Source: Oerskovia sp042887685 (GTDB lineage: Bacteria > Actinomycetota > Actinomycetes > Actinomycetales > Cellulomonadaceae). Taken from it: a stretch of DNA of 64,000 nucleotides. The notes under the pieces are model-generated. The model searched no databases and was not told where the DNA came from. It saw only the letters and a list, made by a program, of their open reading frames with translations. Both the position numbers and the translations under genes were made by a program. The stretch spans positions 1-64,000 of the forward strand of contig NZ_JBHVOS010000014.1 in the NCBI RefSeq assembly GCF_042887685.1, given 5' to 3'. This document shows, piece by piece, positions 31,161-41,293 of the stretch; positions within the stretch are counted from its first letter, which is position 1; each line of letters opens with the position of its first letter.

Positions 31161-34100
31161 ATGACCGATGCACCCACCGGCTCTCCGACCGGCCCAGACC
31201 ATGCCCCCTCTTCCCTGAGCGCCCCCCCGACGGACCCCGCGCGCCGCCTCGACTGGCGGCGCCTGCGCGGTCCGCAGGCCGTGGTCGCGCTCGTCGCGCT
31301 CACGATCGGTGCGGTCGGCGCCGCGTACGGCACGGTCGTCGTGGGCTGGCTCGCCGCCGACCCGACGACGGCGACGCTCCAGCTCCTCGCCGCGTGCATC
31401 GTGGGTGCGGCGCTGCTCGACACGGTCGGACAGGTGGTCTGGGCCGGGGTCGTCGACCGGGCCGAGGGGCGCCTGCGCGGCGACCTGCTCTCCGCGGCGC
31501 TGCACCAGCCCCTGGCCACGCTCACCGAGCAGGCCGTGGGCGAGGTGCTGGACCGCGTCGACGACGACACCCACGCCGTCGGCACGCTCGTTCGCCGTCA
31601 GGCCTGGGGGGCAGGACGCACCCTCGTCGGTGTGGTCCCCATGTGGGTCGTGGCCGGACTGACGTGGTGGCCCGCATGGATCCTGTTCCCCGTGCTCGGC
31701 CTGGTCGCCGGGCTCATCGTGCGTCCCATGCTCGGGGAGATCGCTCGCCGGAAGGTGATCGAGGAAGCGGCCTGGACGGACCACGCGGCCGTGTTCGAGG
31801 AGGCCGTGGCCGCGCGCGACGACCTGCGCACGAGCCTGGGCCAGTCGTTCGCGGTGCGGCGGCTCGCCGAGCGGTCGGCGCAGGTCCACCGGAAGTTCGA
31901 GGCCGTGCTGTCGGTCGAGTCACGCATGCTCCGCCGCGCCGGCCTCGTGCTCGCGTCGCTGCTCGCCGGCGTCGCGGTCTCGGGCGCGGCGCTCGCCGCC
32001 GACGGACAGCTGGGCGTCGACCGCCTCGTCACGCTGTTCCTCGTCACCTCGATGTTCGTCGGGCAGACCGACAACCTCGTCCACCACCTGCCCGACATCC
32101 AGGAGGGACTCGGAGCCCTCACGCGCATCCGGCAGATGCTCTCGGTAGCCCCCGAGCCGGCCGGCGGGCGCGACGTGCCCGCGGGGCCGGTCGGCATCGA
32201 GCTCCGCGACGTCCACTTCTCGTACGCCGAGGGCACCTTCGCCCTCGACGGCGTGAGCCTGCACGTGCCCGCCGGGGCGACGGTCGCGCTCGTGGGCAGG
32301 ACGGGGTCGGGCAAGTCGACCCTCGCGTCGCTGCTGTCCCGGGCGGTCGAGCCACCGCACGGTTCCGTCTTCCTCGGGGGCGTCGACGTCCGCGACCTGG
32401 ACCTGCAGGCGCTGCGTGCCGCGGTCGGTGTCGTGACCCAACGGACCGAGATCCTCGCGGGGACCCTCGCCGAGAACGTCGCGCTGTTCGCCGACGTCCC
32501 GCGCTCGTCGATCGAGGCCGCGGTGCGCGAGCTGCGCCTCGACGACTGGGTGGCCGGCCTGCCGGACGGGCTCGACACGCTGCTCGGACCCGGCGGGACG
32601 TCGCTGTCCGCGGGGGAGGAGCAGCTCGTCGCGTTCGCCCGCCTCCTGGTGCGTGACGTCCAGGTCGTCGTCCTCGACGAGGCCACGGCGCGCATGGACC
32701 CGCTGACCGAGGCGCGGGTCGTCGCCGCGTCCGAGCGGCTGCTCGCAGGACGCACGGGCGTGCTCGTCGCGCACCGACTCACGACGATCGAGCGCGCCGG
32801 CCTCATCGCGGTGCTCGACCGGGGGAGCGTCGTCCAGCAGGGCGACCGTGCCGCGCTCGCACGCGTCGCCGGGCCCTACCGCGACCTGCTCGACGCGAGC
32901 GTCGCGCAGGACGGCCAGCCGTCGTCGGTGCTGGTCGACGGCCGGGGGAACGAGCAGGTGACGGAGGGTGAGGGCGCGCGCCCGACCGAGGCCACCGCGA
33001 CGCTCCCGGTGGTAGCCGCGGGATCCACGGACGCTGTCGACGGCGACCCGTCGGCGCAGGGCGTCGGAGGTCGACGTCGGCTGGGTGCGCCGCCGGCCCT
33101 GGTGGACCCGGGCGACGGGCCCAGCCTCGCGCGCGGTGTGCGGCACGCGCTGTTCGTGCGACCCGCGTGGGGCGTCGCGGGTGCCGGGCTGTTCCTCGTG
33201 GCGAGCCTCGTCTCGGCCCAGGGGGCCGTCACGGGCTTCCTCTGGGGGCACGCCGTCCAGGGGCTCGACGAGGGTTTCCCGGTCGCGCTGCTCGTCCCGT
33301 TCGCCGTGCTCCTCGTGGTCGCGCCCCTGTGTCTCGCGCGTGCCCTGTACGTCTACCCGCGGTGGTGGATCGAGGTCCTGCTGCGGGTGCGCATGTCCGT
33401 CATGGCGGGCCAGACGCGCCAGCACCGCCTCACGTCCACGCCCCCGGGCGAGGTCGTGGCGCGGGCCATGGACGCCGACCGCTTCGTGCGGTACGCGGAC
33501 CGCTGGGTCGACCTCGTCAACGGGCTCGTCATCGCGGGGGTCACGGCCCTGCTCAGCCGGTCGTGGCTCGCGGGGGGCGTGCTGCTCGCGGTCATGGTCG
33601 TGTCGGCTGCCGCGTCGGCGCTCGGTCGCCCGATCGCGGGCCGGTCGGCCACGCGGTCCTCGGCCGCTCGGGCCCGGTTCGGGCGCGCCCTGGTCTCGGC
33701 GCTCGACTCGGCGCGCTCGGTCAAGCTCGCGGCCCGGACGCCGCAGGTGCACGCGCACCTGCACGAGGTCGACGCGGGCCGGGTGCGGGCCGCGATCTTC
33801 GAGCACCGGGTGCAGGCCGCGCTCGACGGGGTGCCGCTCGTCATGATCCAGCTCGGCGTCGTCGCCGCGTGGGCCGGCCTCCTGACGGGTACGTGGGACC
33901 TCGCGACGGCGCTCCTGGTCGCGAACGCGGTCAACGGCTTCGGGTGGTTCGGTGTCGTCGCGGGGGCGGTCGTGACCGAGGCGCCGGGTACGCGGTCGTG
34001 GCAGCGTGCCACGAGCCGTCTGGCTGCGGGGGCGGACCTCATGGACCTTCCCCCGGGTGTCGACCTCCTCTCGGGCGACGCGCCCATCCCTGTCCCGGGC

Positions 34101-34793
34101 ACGCGGCAGGCGCTCGAGCTCCTGGAGCTCGCGGGCGTGAGCGCGCTGCACGACGACGGCACGATCGGCGTGCAGGGCGTCGACCTGACGGTGGAGCGCG
34201 GCGAGCTCGTGCTCCTGCTCGGCCAGGTGGGGGCGGGCAAGTCGAGCCTGCTCGCTGCCCTCGCGGGGCTCATGGAGCACACGGGCCACATCCGGTGGAA
34301 CGGGACCGACGTCGAGGACGCGCAGACGTTCCTGCGCCCGGGGCAGGTCGCGCACGTCGCGCAGGTCCCGCGGGTGCTGTCGGGGACGTTCGCCGACAAC
34401 GTGCGGCTCGGGCACGAGCGCGAGGTCCAGGGGCCTGTCGCGGCCGCGCGCATGGAGCGGGACGTGGTCGAGGCGGGCGGGCACGGTGCCCTCGTGGGGC
34501 ATCGCGGTGTCCGGCTCTCGGGCGGTCAGGTGCAGCGGCTCGCGCTCGCCCGGGCGCTCGCGACCGACGCCGAGCTGCTCCTGGCCGACGACGTGTCGAG
34601 CGCTCTGGATGCCGCGACGGAGATCGAGCTGTGGTCGTCGTTGCGCGAGCGGGGGACCACGGTGATCGGTTCGACGTCGAAGCGTGCGGCGCTGTCCCGG
34701 GCGGACCGGGTGGTCGTGCTCCACGAGGGAGCGATCGCGGAGGTCGGCCCGTGGAGCGAGCTGGCGCCACGGTGGGGGCACCTCGCGGGCTGA
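31161..34793 (+). CDS. Fused four-domain ABC exporter (TMD-NBD-TMD-NBD)
   Basis: This 1210-residue protein contains both halves of an ABC exporter on one chain. TMD1 lies at about 25-310, NBD1 at 340-590 with GRTGSGKST (near 378), LSAGEEQL, VVVLDEAT and H-loop AHRLTT. A Thr/Ala-rich linker (600-655) leads to TMD2 (665-950) and NBD2 (975-1205) with GQVGAGKSS and LSGGQVQR. NBD2 has LLLADD in place of the catalytic Glu and Ser at the H-loop (GSTSKRA), so only one ATP site is probably fully active. The substrate (lipid, peptide or drug) is unknown. A TAGGAT hexamer lies 9 nt before the ATG. Confidence 0.9.
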   Translation: MTDAPTGSPTGPDHAPSSLSAPPTDPARRLDWRRLRGPQAVVALVALTIGAVGAAYGTVVVGWLAADPTTATLQLLAACIVGAALLDTVGQVVWAGVVDRAEGRLRGDLLSAALHQPLATLTEQAVGEVLDRVDDDTHAVGTLVRRQAWGAGRTLVGVVPMWVVAGLTWWPAWILFPVLGLVAGLIVRPMLGEIARRKVIEEAAWTDHAAVFEEAVAARDDLRTSLGQSFAVRRLAERSAQVHRKFEAVLSVESRMLRRAGLVLASLLAGVAVSGAALAADGQLGVDRLVTLFLVTSMFVGQTDNLVHHLPDIQEGLGALTRIRQMLSVAPEPAGGRDVPAGPVGIELRDVHFSYAEGTFALDGVSLHVPAGATVALVGRTGSGKSTLASLLSRAVEPPHGSVFLGGVDVRDLDLQALRAAVGVVTQRTEILAGTLAENVALFADVPRSSIEAAVRELRLDDWVAGLPDGLDTLLGPGGTSLSAGEEQLVAFARLLVRDVQVVVLDEATARMDPLTEARVVAASERLLAGRTGVLVAHRLTTIERAGLIAVLDRGSVVQQGDRAALARVAGPYRDLLDASVAQDGQPSSVLVDGRGNEQVTEGEGARPTEATATLPVVAAGSTDAVDGDPSAQGVGGRRRLGAPPALVDPGDGPSLARGVRHALFVRPAWGVAGAGLFLVASLVSAQGAVTGFLWGHAVQGLDEGFPVALLVPFAVLLVVAPLCLARALYVYPRWWIEVLLRVRMSVMAGQTRQHRLTSTPPGEVVARAMDADRFVRYADRWVDLVNGLVIAGVTALLSRSWLAGGVLLAVMVVSAAASALGRPIAGRSATRSSAARARFGRALVSALDSARSVKLAARTPQVHAHLHEVDAGRVRAAIFEHRVQAALDGVPLVMIQLGVVAAWAGLLTGTWDLATALLVANAVNGFGWFGVVAGAVVTEAPGTRSWQRATSRLAAGADLMDLPPGVDLLSGDAPIPVPGTRQALELLELAGVSALHDDGTIGVQGVDLTVERGELVLLLGQVGAGKSSLLAALAGLMEHTGHIRWNGTDVEDAQTFLRPGQVAHVAQVPRVLSGTFADNVRLGHEREVQGPVAAARMERDVVEAGGHGALVGHRGVRLSGGQVQRLALARALATDAELLLADDVSSALDAATEIELWSSLRERGTTVIGSTSKRAALSRADRVVVLHEGAIAEVGPWSELAPRWGHLAG

Positions 34794-34893
34794 CCCGCTG
34801 CGTCGACCCGGCCCCTCCGGCGCCACCCCGTCGGGTCGCGTCCCGTCCCGTCCCCGACCACCCTCGGGTTCGGCGTCTCCATGACAACAAACT

Positions 34894-34923
34894 CTTGCTG
34901 CAACTTTCTGCAAGGACTACAGT
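34894..34923 (+). promoter_or_regulatory. Amylopullulanase promoter with LacI/MalR-like operator
   Basis: TTGCTG (34895-34900), 17-bp spacer and TACAGT (34918-34923) form a good promoter. The segment CTTGC...GCAAG (34894-34914) is an inverted repeat across the -35 and spacer, similar in style to maltose-regulator operators of actinobacteria. The regulator is not in this window. Confidence 0.6.
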
Positions 34924-35037
34924 CTGGGTCAGCCGGCGGCGGGGAGCGCCCGGCTCGGGAGACCACGCGGAGCGCAGAGGCTCGGTCACCCGGCGGTGCG
35001 TTCGCACGTCCGACTCCCCGGCGACAAGGGAGTCCTC

Positions 35038-38000
35038 ATGCCATCACCTGCCCCCAGGCGGTCCTCCAGACCGCGCCGCACCACAGCCTCCCTCGCGGCG
35101 ATATCGGTCGCGCTGACCGGGCTGACCGGGTTCACGGCGGTCGCCAACGCGGCGACCGGGCCAGCAACGACCGCGGCCGACGCGGCACGCACCTTCGCGC
35201 TCGTCGGCAGCCTCCAGGACGAGGCGGGCTGCGCGGCCGACTGGGACCCGGCCTGCGCCGCGACCGAGCTCGCACCGACCGGCACCGAGGGCGTGTACTC
35301 GGCCGACTTCCAGGTGCCCGCGGGCACGTACGAGTACAAGGTCGCCGTGAACGACTCGTGGGACGAGGCCTACGGCCTGAACGGTGGCGCGGACAACATC
35401 CCGCTCGTCGTCGGCGGCCCCACGACCCTGCGCTTCACGTTCGACGACGTCGCCAAGCGCGTCTCGCTCGCGCCCGTCGGGCTCGGGGGCGCCTACGACG
35501 AGGCGACCGATGCGCCGATCGTGACCCCGCCCGTGCGCCAGCCGGGCTCGGACGAGCAGTTCTACTTCGTCATGACGGACCGCTTCGCGGACGGCGACCC
35601 GACCAACAACGAGGCCGGCATCGAGGGCGGCGCGCTGCGCTCGGGCTACGACCCCACGAACAAGGGCTTCTACCAGGGCGGTGACATCCAGGGCCTGCGC
35701 GACCAGCTCGACTACATCGAGGGGCTCGGGACGACCGCGATCTGGCTGACGCCGTCGTTCAAGAACAACCCGGTCCAGGGCGAGGGCGAGAACGCCTCGG
35801 CGGGCTACCACGGCTACTGGGTCACGGACTTCACGCAGATCGACCCGCACCTGGGGACCAACGCCGAGCTCGAGGCGCTCATCGACGAGGCGCACGCCAA
35901 GGGCATCAAGGTCTACTTCGACATCATCACCAACCACACGGCCGACCTCGTCGACAACGAGCAGAAGCAGTACTCGTACGTCGACCAGGCGACCGCGCCG
36001 TACAAGGACGCCGCAGGCAACGCGTTCGACCCGGCCGACCACGCGGGCAAGGACACGTTCCCCGCGATGGACGCCGCGACGTCGTTCCCCTACACGCCCG
36101 TGGTGGCCGAGGACGCGAAGGACGCCAAGGTCCCCGCGTGGCTCAACGACACGACGCTCTACCACAACCGCGGGAACTCGACGTGGTCCGGCGAGTCCGT
36201 GACCTACGGCGACTTCGACGGCCTGGACGACCTCATGACCGAGAACCCCCGCGTCGTCGACGGCTTCGTCGACGTCTACCAGGGCTGGGTCGACCTCGGC
36301 ATCGACGGCTTCCGCATCGACACCGTCAAGCACGTCAACTTCGAGTTCTGGGAAACCTGGACCACCGAGGTCCTCGACTACGCCCACGCACAGGGCAAGG
36401 ACGACTTCTTCATGTTCGGCGAGATCTACGACGCCGACGCCGCCAAGCTCTCGCCGTACGTGCGCAGGACGGACATGAGCTCCGTTCTCGACTTCGCGTT
36501 CCAGTCCTCGGCCGCGAGCTTCGCGAGCGGCAACAGCGCCAAGGGCCTGTCCCAGCTCTTCGCGAGCGACGACATGTACACGACGCCCGACTCCTCGGCG
36601 TCCGCGCTGCCGACCTTCCTCGGCAACCACGACATGGGCCGCATCGGGTACCTCCTGCAGACCACGGGCGACGCCCAGCGTCGTGACGAGCTCGCGCACG
36701 ACCTCATGTACCTCACGCGCGGCCAGCCCGTCGTCTACTACGGCGACGAGCAGGGCTTCGCGGGCGTGGGCGACGGCAAGGACAAGAACGCGCGCCAGTC
36801 GCTGTTCGCGACGCAGGTCGGCGAGTACGCGGACCAGCAGCTCGTCACGGGCGAGACCGCGGGCAGCCAGGACCGGTACGACACCACGTCGCCGCTGTAC
36901 ACCCACATCGCCGAGCTGTCCGCGCTGCGTGCCGACAACCCGGCCCTCGCGACCGGTGCCCAGGTCGAGCGCTACACCGACTCGGGCGCGGGCGTCTACG
37001 CGTTCTCGCGCGTGGACCGCACCGAGAAGGTCGAGCACCTCGTGGGGCTCAACAACTCGACCTCGGCCAAGACGGTCGGCTTCACCACGCTCACGCCCGG
37101 AGCGACGTATACGCCGCTGCGCGGCGGCGACCCCGTCACGGCCGGTGCCGACGGCACGGTCTCGCTCACGGTCCCGGCCCTGGGCTCGGTCGTCCTGAAG
37201 GCCGACCGCACGGTCGGCGTCGAGTCCACGGGCGACGTGTCGGTCACGGTCCCGGCCGCAGGGGCGGGCCTCACGGGGGTCGCCCCGGTCAGCGCCGACG
37301 TCGACGACGCCGCGTGGTCCGAGACCAGCTTCGCGTGGCGCGTCGTCGGCTCGGACGAGTGGCAGGTTCTCGGCACGGCCGAGGACACCTCGCCGCGCGT
37401 CTTCCACGACGTGAGCGACCTGGCCAAGGGCACGCTCGTCGAGTACCGCGCCGTGACGGTCGACGCCGACGCCGACCGTGCCGCGGCCTCGACGTTCGCG
37501 AGCGTGGGGAACTCGGTCAGCGGTGACGAGGAGGTCGAGCCCCCGACGGACATCGACCTCGTCACCGTCCCCGGCAGCCACAACTCCGAGATGGGGTGCG
37601 CGGGCGACTGGGCTCCCGGCTGCGAGGCCGCGAAGCTCACGAAGCGCGCCGACGGCGTCTACGCGGGCACGTTCGACGTCCCCGCCGGGACGTACGAGTA
37701 CAAGGTCGCGATCAACGGCTCGTGGGACCTCAACTACGGCGTGGGCGGCGCGAAGGACGGCTCCAACGCGACGTACACGACCGCGGGCGGTCCCGTGACG
37801 TTCTACTGGGACCCGGTCTCGCACGACTTCTCGAGCACCGCGCAGGGCCCGATCGTCACGGTCGCCGGATCGTTCCAGGACCAGCTCGGCTGCGCGGCCG
37901 CGTGGTCCCCGGACTGCCTGCGCTCGTGGCTGCGCGACCCGGACGGTGACGGCGTCTACACGTTCACGACCTCGGCGCTCGCCACGGGCGCGTACGAGGG

Positions 38001-41000
38001 CAAGGTCACGCACGGCATGAGCTGGGCCGAGAACTACGGCGTCGGTGGCGTCAAGGACGGCCAGAACTACTCGTTCAGCGCGTCCGAGGGCAAGGCCGTG
38101 ACGTTCTCGTACGTCCTCGCGACGCACGTCCTGACGGTCGAGGTCGCGGACCCGCCGCTGCCCGGCACGGGCCAGCAGGCCGCGCACTGGGTGGGCAAGG
38201 ACCTCGTCGCCTGGCCGCGCGAGCTCCTCGCCGGGGCGGACCCGGCCACGCTGGGCTGGACGCTCCACACGGCGCCGACGGGCGGCCTGAGCGTCGCGGA
38301 CGGCGCGGTCGTCGCTCCGGAGGGGGCGTCGTCGTACGCCCTGGTCCTGGACCCGGCCGGCCTGCCCGACGACGTCGCGGCCGACTTCCCGGCCCTCGCC
38401 GACGCGGTGGCCCTGCGGGTCACGGGCGCCGACGGCGAGCCGATCCCGGTCGACGCGGCAGCTGCCGCGCTGACGGGCCAGCTCCTCGTCGCCCAGCGCA
38501 GCGGCCCTGCGGCCGACGCGCCGCTCACCGCGGCCACCGGGGTGCAGGTCCCCGGTGTCCTCGACGACCTGTTCGCGGAAGGCGCTGCGGACCGCACGCT
38601 CGGCGCCAGCATCTACAAGAACGGCAAGTGGGCCTCGTTCGCCCTGTGGGCCCCCACCGCCAAGAAGGTCACGCTCCTCGCGTGGCCCGCGAAGGGCGAC
38701 GCAGCGGACCTGAAGACCGAGGACGCGCGGCGGTTCCCCGCCGAGCGCCAGGCGGACGGGACGTGGACCGTCGACGGCAAGAAGGCCGACAAGAAGTTCG
38801 GCTGGGTCGGGGCCAGGTACCTCTACGAGGTCGAGGTCTTCGTCCCGTCGACCGGCAAGGTCGAGACGAACGTCGTGACCGACCCGTACTCGCTGGGGCT
38901 CACGCTCAACTCGACCCACTCGGTCGTCGTCGACCTCGACGCGAAGAAGACGCAGCCGAAGGTCTGGAAGGAGACCAAGGCGCCCGTCGTGGAGCGGGCC
39001 GTCGACCAGACGATCTACGAGCTGCACGTGCGTGACTTCTCGATCGCCGACACCACCGTGCCGGCCGCCAAGCGCGGCACGTACCTCGCGTTCGGGGAGA
39101 AGAGGTCGGCCGGCATGAAGCACCTCGCCGAGCTCGCAGACGCGGGCCTGACGACGGTGCACCTGCTGCCGACGTTCGACATCGCAACCATCCCTGAAGA
39201 CCCTGCGGACCGGGCTGCTACGCCCGACCTGAGCGGCTTCGCGCCCGACGGCACCGAGCAGCAGGCCGCCGTGTCCGCGATCCAGGGCACCGACGGCTTC
39301 AACTGGGGCTACGACCCCCTGCACTTCTCGACGCCCGAGGGGTCCTACGCCGTCGACGCCGAAGGTGCCGCGCGCGTCGCGGAGTTCCGCACCATGGTCG
39401 GGTCGCTGCACCAGACCGGGCTCCAGGTCGTGCTCGACCAGGTCTTCAACCACACCGCAGCGAGCGGCCAGGACCCCAAGAGCGTGCTGGACAAGGTCGT
39501 TCCCGGCTACTACCACCGACAGAACACGACGACCGGCGCGGTCGAGACCAGCACGTGCTGCCAGAACCTCGCGACCGAGCACGCCATGACGGGCAAGCTC
39601 ATGGTCGACTCGGTCGTCACGTGGGCCCGCGACTACAAGGTCGACGGATTCCGCTTCGACCTCATGGGGCACCACTCGAAGCAGAACATGCTCGACGTCC
39701 GGGCCGCGCTCGACGAGCTCACGCCGAAGAAGGACGGCGTCGACGGCAAGGCCGTGTACCTGTACGGCGAGGGCTGGAACTTCGGCGAGGTCGCGGACAA
39801 CGCGCTGTTCGAGCAGGCCACGCAGGGGCAGCTCGGCGGCACGGGCATCGGCACGTTCTCCGACCGCCTGCGCGACGCGGTCCACGGCGGGTCGCCCGTC
39901 GACGGGGCCTCGACGTTCACGCAGGGCTTCGGCACGGGCCTCGCGACCGACCCGAACGGGCAGCCCGCCCGGGCGGGGGAGCCGGGCACCGTGAACGACG
40001 GGTCTCCCGACGAGCTCGCAGCGCTGGGCCACGAGACGGACCTGGTCCGCCTGGGCCTCGCGGGCAACCTGCGCAGCTTCACGTTCACGACCTCGACGGG
40101 CGAGACCCGGCGCGGCGACGAGATCGACTACCGGGGCGCGCCCGCAGGCTACGCGGACTCGCCCGAGGAGATCATCAGCTACGTCGACGCCCACGACAAC
40201 GAGACGCTGTTCGACCTGCTGACCCTCAAGCTGCCGGCGGACACGTCGATGGCCGACCGGGTGCGCATGAACAACGTCTCGCTCGCCACGACGGCCCTGT
40301 CGCAGACGCCGTCGCTGTGGCACGCGGGCACCGACCTGCTGCGCTCCAAGTCGCTCGACCGCAACAGCTACGACTCGGGCGACTGGTTCAACGCGATCGA
40401 CTGGACCGGGACGGACAACGGGTTCGGCAAGGGCCTGCCGCTCGAGGCCGACAACGGCGAGAAGTGGCCGCTCATGGCCCCGCTGCTCGCGAACCCGGCC
40501 CTCAAGCCGGGCGCGCAGGACATCGAGGCGGCGTCCGACAACGCGGCCGACCTGCTGCGGCTGCGGTCCTCGACGGACCTGTTCCGCCTGGGTAGCGCCG
40601 ACCTCGTCAACCAGAAGGTCACGTTCCCCGACGCGGGGACCGCTCAGACGCCCGGTGTGATCGTCATGAGCATCGACGACACGGTCGGGGCGGACGTGGA
40701 CCCGACGCTCGACGGCGCGCTCGTCGTCTTCAACGCCTCGCCCGACGCGGTCACGCAGACGGTCGCGGGGCTGGCGGGGCGCCAGTACGCGCTCTCGCCG
40801 GTCCAGGCGCGCGGGGCCGACCCCGTGGTCAAGGCGACCACGTGGGACGCGGCGACCGGCACGGTCACCGTCCCGGCCCGCTCGGTCGCGGTGCTCCTGG
40901 AGCCCAAGGCCGCGAAGGTCGAGCTCACCGCCACGGCGCGCACCCAGTGCGCCGCGGGCCGCGTGACCGTCACGGTCAGCGCGGTCAACGCGGGGAAGGT

Positions 41001-41205
41001 CCCGGCGACGGTCAAGGTCGAGACGCCGTTCGGCGCCAAGACCTTCAGCGGGGTGCTGCCGGGCAGGTCCGCCCAGCAGACGTTCGCGACGCGCCAGACG
41101 CAGGTCCCCGCCGCGACCGCCACGGTCACGGGCACGGCGACGATCGGCGGCAAGGAGGTCCGGACGGGCTACGACGTGTCGTACTCCGCGCGTGACTGTG
41201 GCTAG
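35038..41205 (+). CDS. Secreted bifunctional amylopullulanase (two GH13 catalytic domains)
   Basis: This 2055-residue secreted starch-degrading enzyme starts with a signal peptide (cleavage near ANAATG). Domains in order: an X25-type module (about 47-150); an alpha-amylase-type GH13 domain with D295 (DIITNH), nucleophile D428 (GFRID), E462 (GEIYD) and D532 (NHD); two more X25-type modules (about 840-935 and 939-1035); a pullulanase accessory domain; a CBM48-like domain (about 1190-1300); a pullulanase GH13_14 domain with D1467, nucleophile D1541 (GFRFD), E1578 (YGEGWN) and D1720 (DAHDNE); and a beta-rich C-terminal module of about 95 residues. The layout resembles Bifidobacterium amylopullulanases. 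No LPXTG anchor is visible. The ATG at 35038 follows AAGGGAG. Confidence 0.94.
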   Translation: MPSPAPRRSSRPRRTTASLAAISVALTGLTGFTAVANAATGPATTAADAARTFALVGSLQDEAGCAADWDPACAATELAPTGTEGVYSADFQVPAGTYEYKVAVNDSWDEAYGLNGGADNIPLVVGGPTTLRFTFDDVAKRVSLAPVGLGGAYDEATDAPIVTPPVRQPGSDEQFYFVMTDRFADGDPTNNEAGIEGGALRSGYDPTNKGFYQGGDIQGLRDQLDYIEGLGTTAIWLTPSFKNNPVQGEGENASAGYHGYWVTDFTQIDPHLGTNAELEALIDEAHAKGIKVYFDIITNHTADLVDNEQKQYSYVDQATAPYKDAAGNAFDPADHAGKDTFPAMDAATSFPYTPVVAEDAKDAKVPAWLNDTTLYHNRGNSTWSGESVTYGDFDGLDDLMTENPRVVDGFVDVYQGWVDLGIDGFRIDTVKHVNFEFWETWTTEVLDYAHAQGKDDFFMFGEIYDADAAKLSPYVRRTDMSSVLDFAFQSSAASFASGNSAKGLSQLFASDDMYTTPDSSASALPTFLGNHDMGRIGYLLQTTGDAQRRDELAHDLMYLTRGQPVVYYGDEQGFAGVGDGKDKNARQSLFATQVGEYADQQLVTGETAGSQDRYDTTSPLYTHIAELSALRADNPALATGAQVERYTDSGAGVYAFSRVDRTEKVEHLVGLNNSTSAKTVGFTTLTPGATYTPLRGGDPVTAGADGTVSLTVPALGSVVLKADRTVGVESTGDVSVTVPAAGAGLTGVAPVSADVDDAAWSETSFAWRVVGSDEWQVLGTAEDTSPRVFHDVSDLAKGTLVEYRAVTVDADADRAAASTFASVGNSVSGDEEVEPPTDIDLVTVPGSHNSEMGCAGDWAPGCEAAKLTKRADGVYAGTFDVPAGTYEYKVAINGSWDLNYGVGGAKDGSNATYTTAGGPVTFYWDPVSHDFSSTAQGPIVTVAGSFQDQLGCAAAWSPDCLRSWLRDPDGDGVYTFTTSALATGAYEGKVTHGMSWAENYGVGGVKDGQNYSFSASEGKAVTFSYVLATHVLTVEVADPPLPGTGQQAAHWVGKDLVAWPRELLAGADPATLGWTLHTAPTGGLSVADGAVVAPEGASSYALVLDPAGLPDDVAADFPALADAVALRVTGADGEPIPVDAAAAALTGQLLVAQRSGPAADAPLTAATGVQVPGVLDDLFAEGAADRTLGASIYKNGKWASFALWAPTAKKVTLLAWPAKGDAADLKTEDARRFPAERQADGTWTVDGKKADKKFGWVGARYLYEVEVFVPSTGKVETNVVTDPYSLGLTLNSTHSVVVDLDAKKTQPKVWKETKAPVVERAVDQTIYELHVRDFSIADTTVPAAKRGTYLAFGEKRSAGMKHLAELADAGLTTVHLLPTFDIATIPEDPADRAATPDLSGFAPDGTEQQAAVSAIQGTDGFNWGYDPLHFSTPEGSYAVDAEGAARVAEFRTMVGSLHQTGLQVVLDQVFNHTAASGQDPKSVLDKVVPGYYHRQNTTTGAVETSTCCQNLATEHAMTGKLMVDSVVTWARDYKVDGFRFDLMGHHSKQNMLDVRAALDELTPKKDGVDGKAVYLYGEGWNFGEVADNALFEQATQGQLGGTGIGTFSDRLRDAVHGGSPVDGASTFTQGFGTGLATDPNGQPARAGEPGTVNDGSPDELAALGHETDLVRLGLAGNLRSFTFTTSTGETRRGDEIDYRGAPAGYADSPEEIISYVDAHDNETLFDLLTLKLPADTSMADRVRMNNVSLATTALSQTPSLWHAGTDLLRSKSLDRNSYDSGDWFNAIDWTGTDNGFGKGLPLEADNGEKWPLMAPLLANPALKPGAQDIEAASDNAADLLRLRSSTDLFRLGSADLVNQKVTFPDAGTAQTPGVIVMSIDDTVGADVDPTLDGALVVFNASPDAVTQTVAGLAGRQYALSPVQARGADPVVKATTWDAATGTVTVPARSVAVLLEPKAAKVELTATARTQCAAGRVTVTVSAVNAGKVPATVKVETPFGAKTFSGVLPGRSAQQTFATRQTQVPAATATVTGTATIGGKEVRTGYDVSYSARDCG

Positions 41206-41223
41206 CGCCTGGGGGTGAACGAG

Positions 41224-41280
41224 CGAGAGCGGAGCTCGTGCGCGACGTGCCTGACACGTCGCGCACGGGCTCCGCTCTCG
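41224..41280. terminator. 26-bp hairpin between amylopullulanase and aldo/keto reductase genes
   Basis: Arms 41224-41249 and 41255-41280 start CGAGAGCGGAGC and pair over 26 bp with one position that is a G-U wobble in RNA; loop CCTGA. It serves two convergent genes. Confidence 0.75.
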
Positions 41281-41293
41281 GTGCGTGCGGGGA

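Noticed and set aside
31920..34913. 997-codon antisense frame under the fused ABC exporter
   Set aside because: Charged, repetitive composition and no start context; the sense frame has complete ABC motifs.
35044..40323. 1759-codon open frame antisense to the amylopullulanase
   Set aside because: It is a GC-bias shadow: the arginine/valine/aspartate-rich product has no recognisable domain, and the sense strand encodes a complete enzyme with all catalytic motifs.
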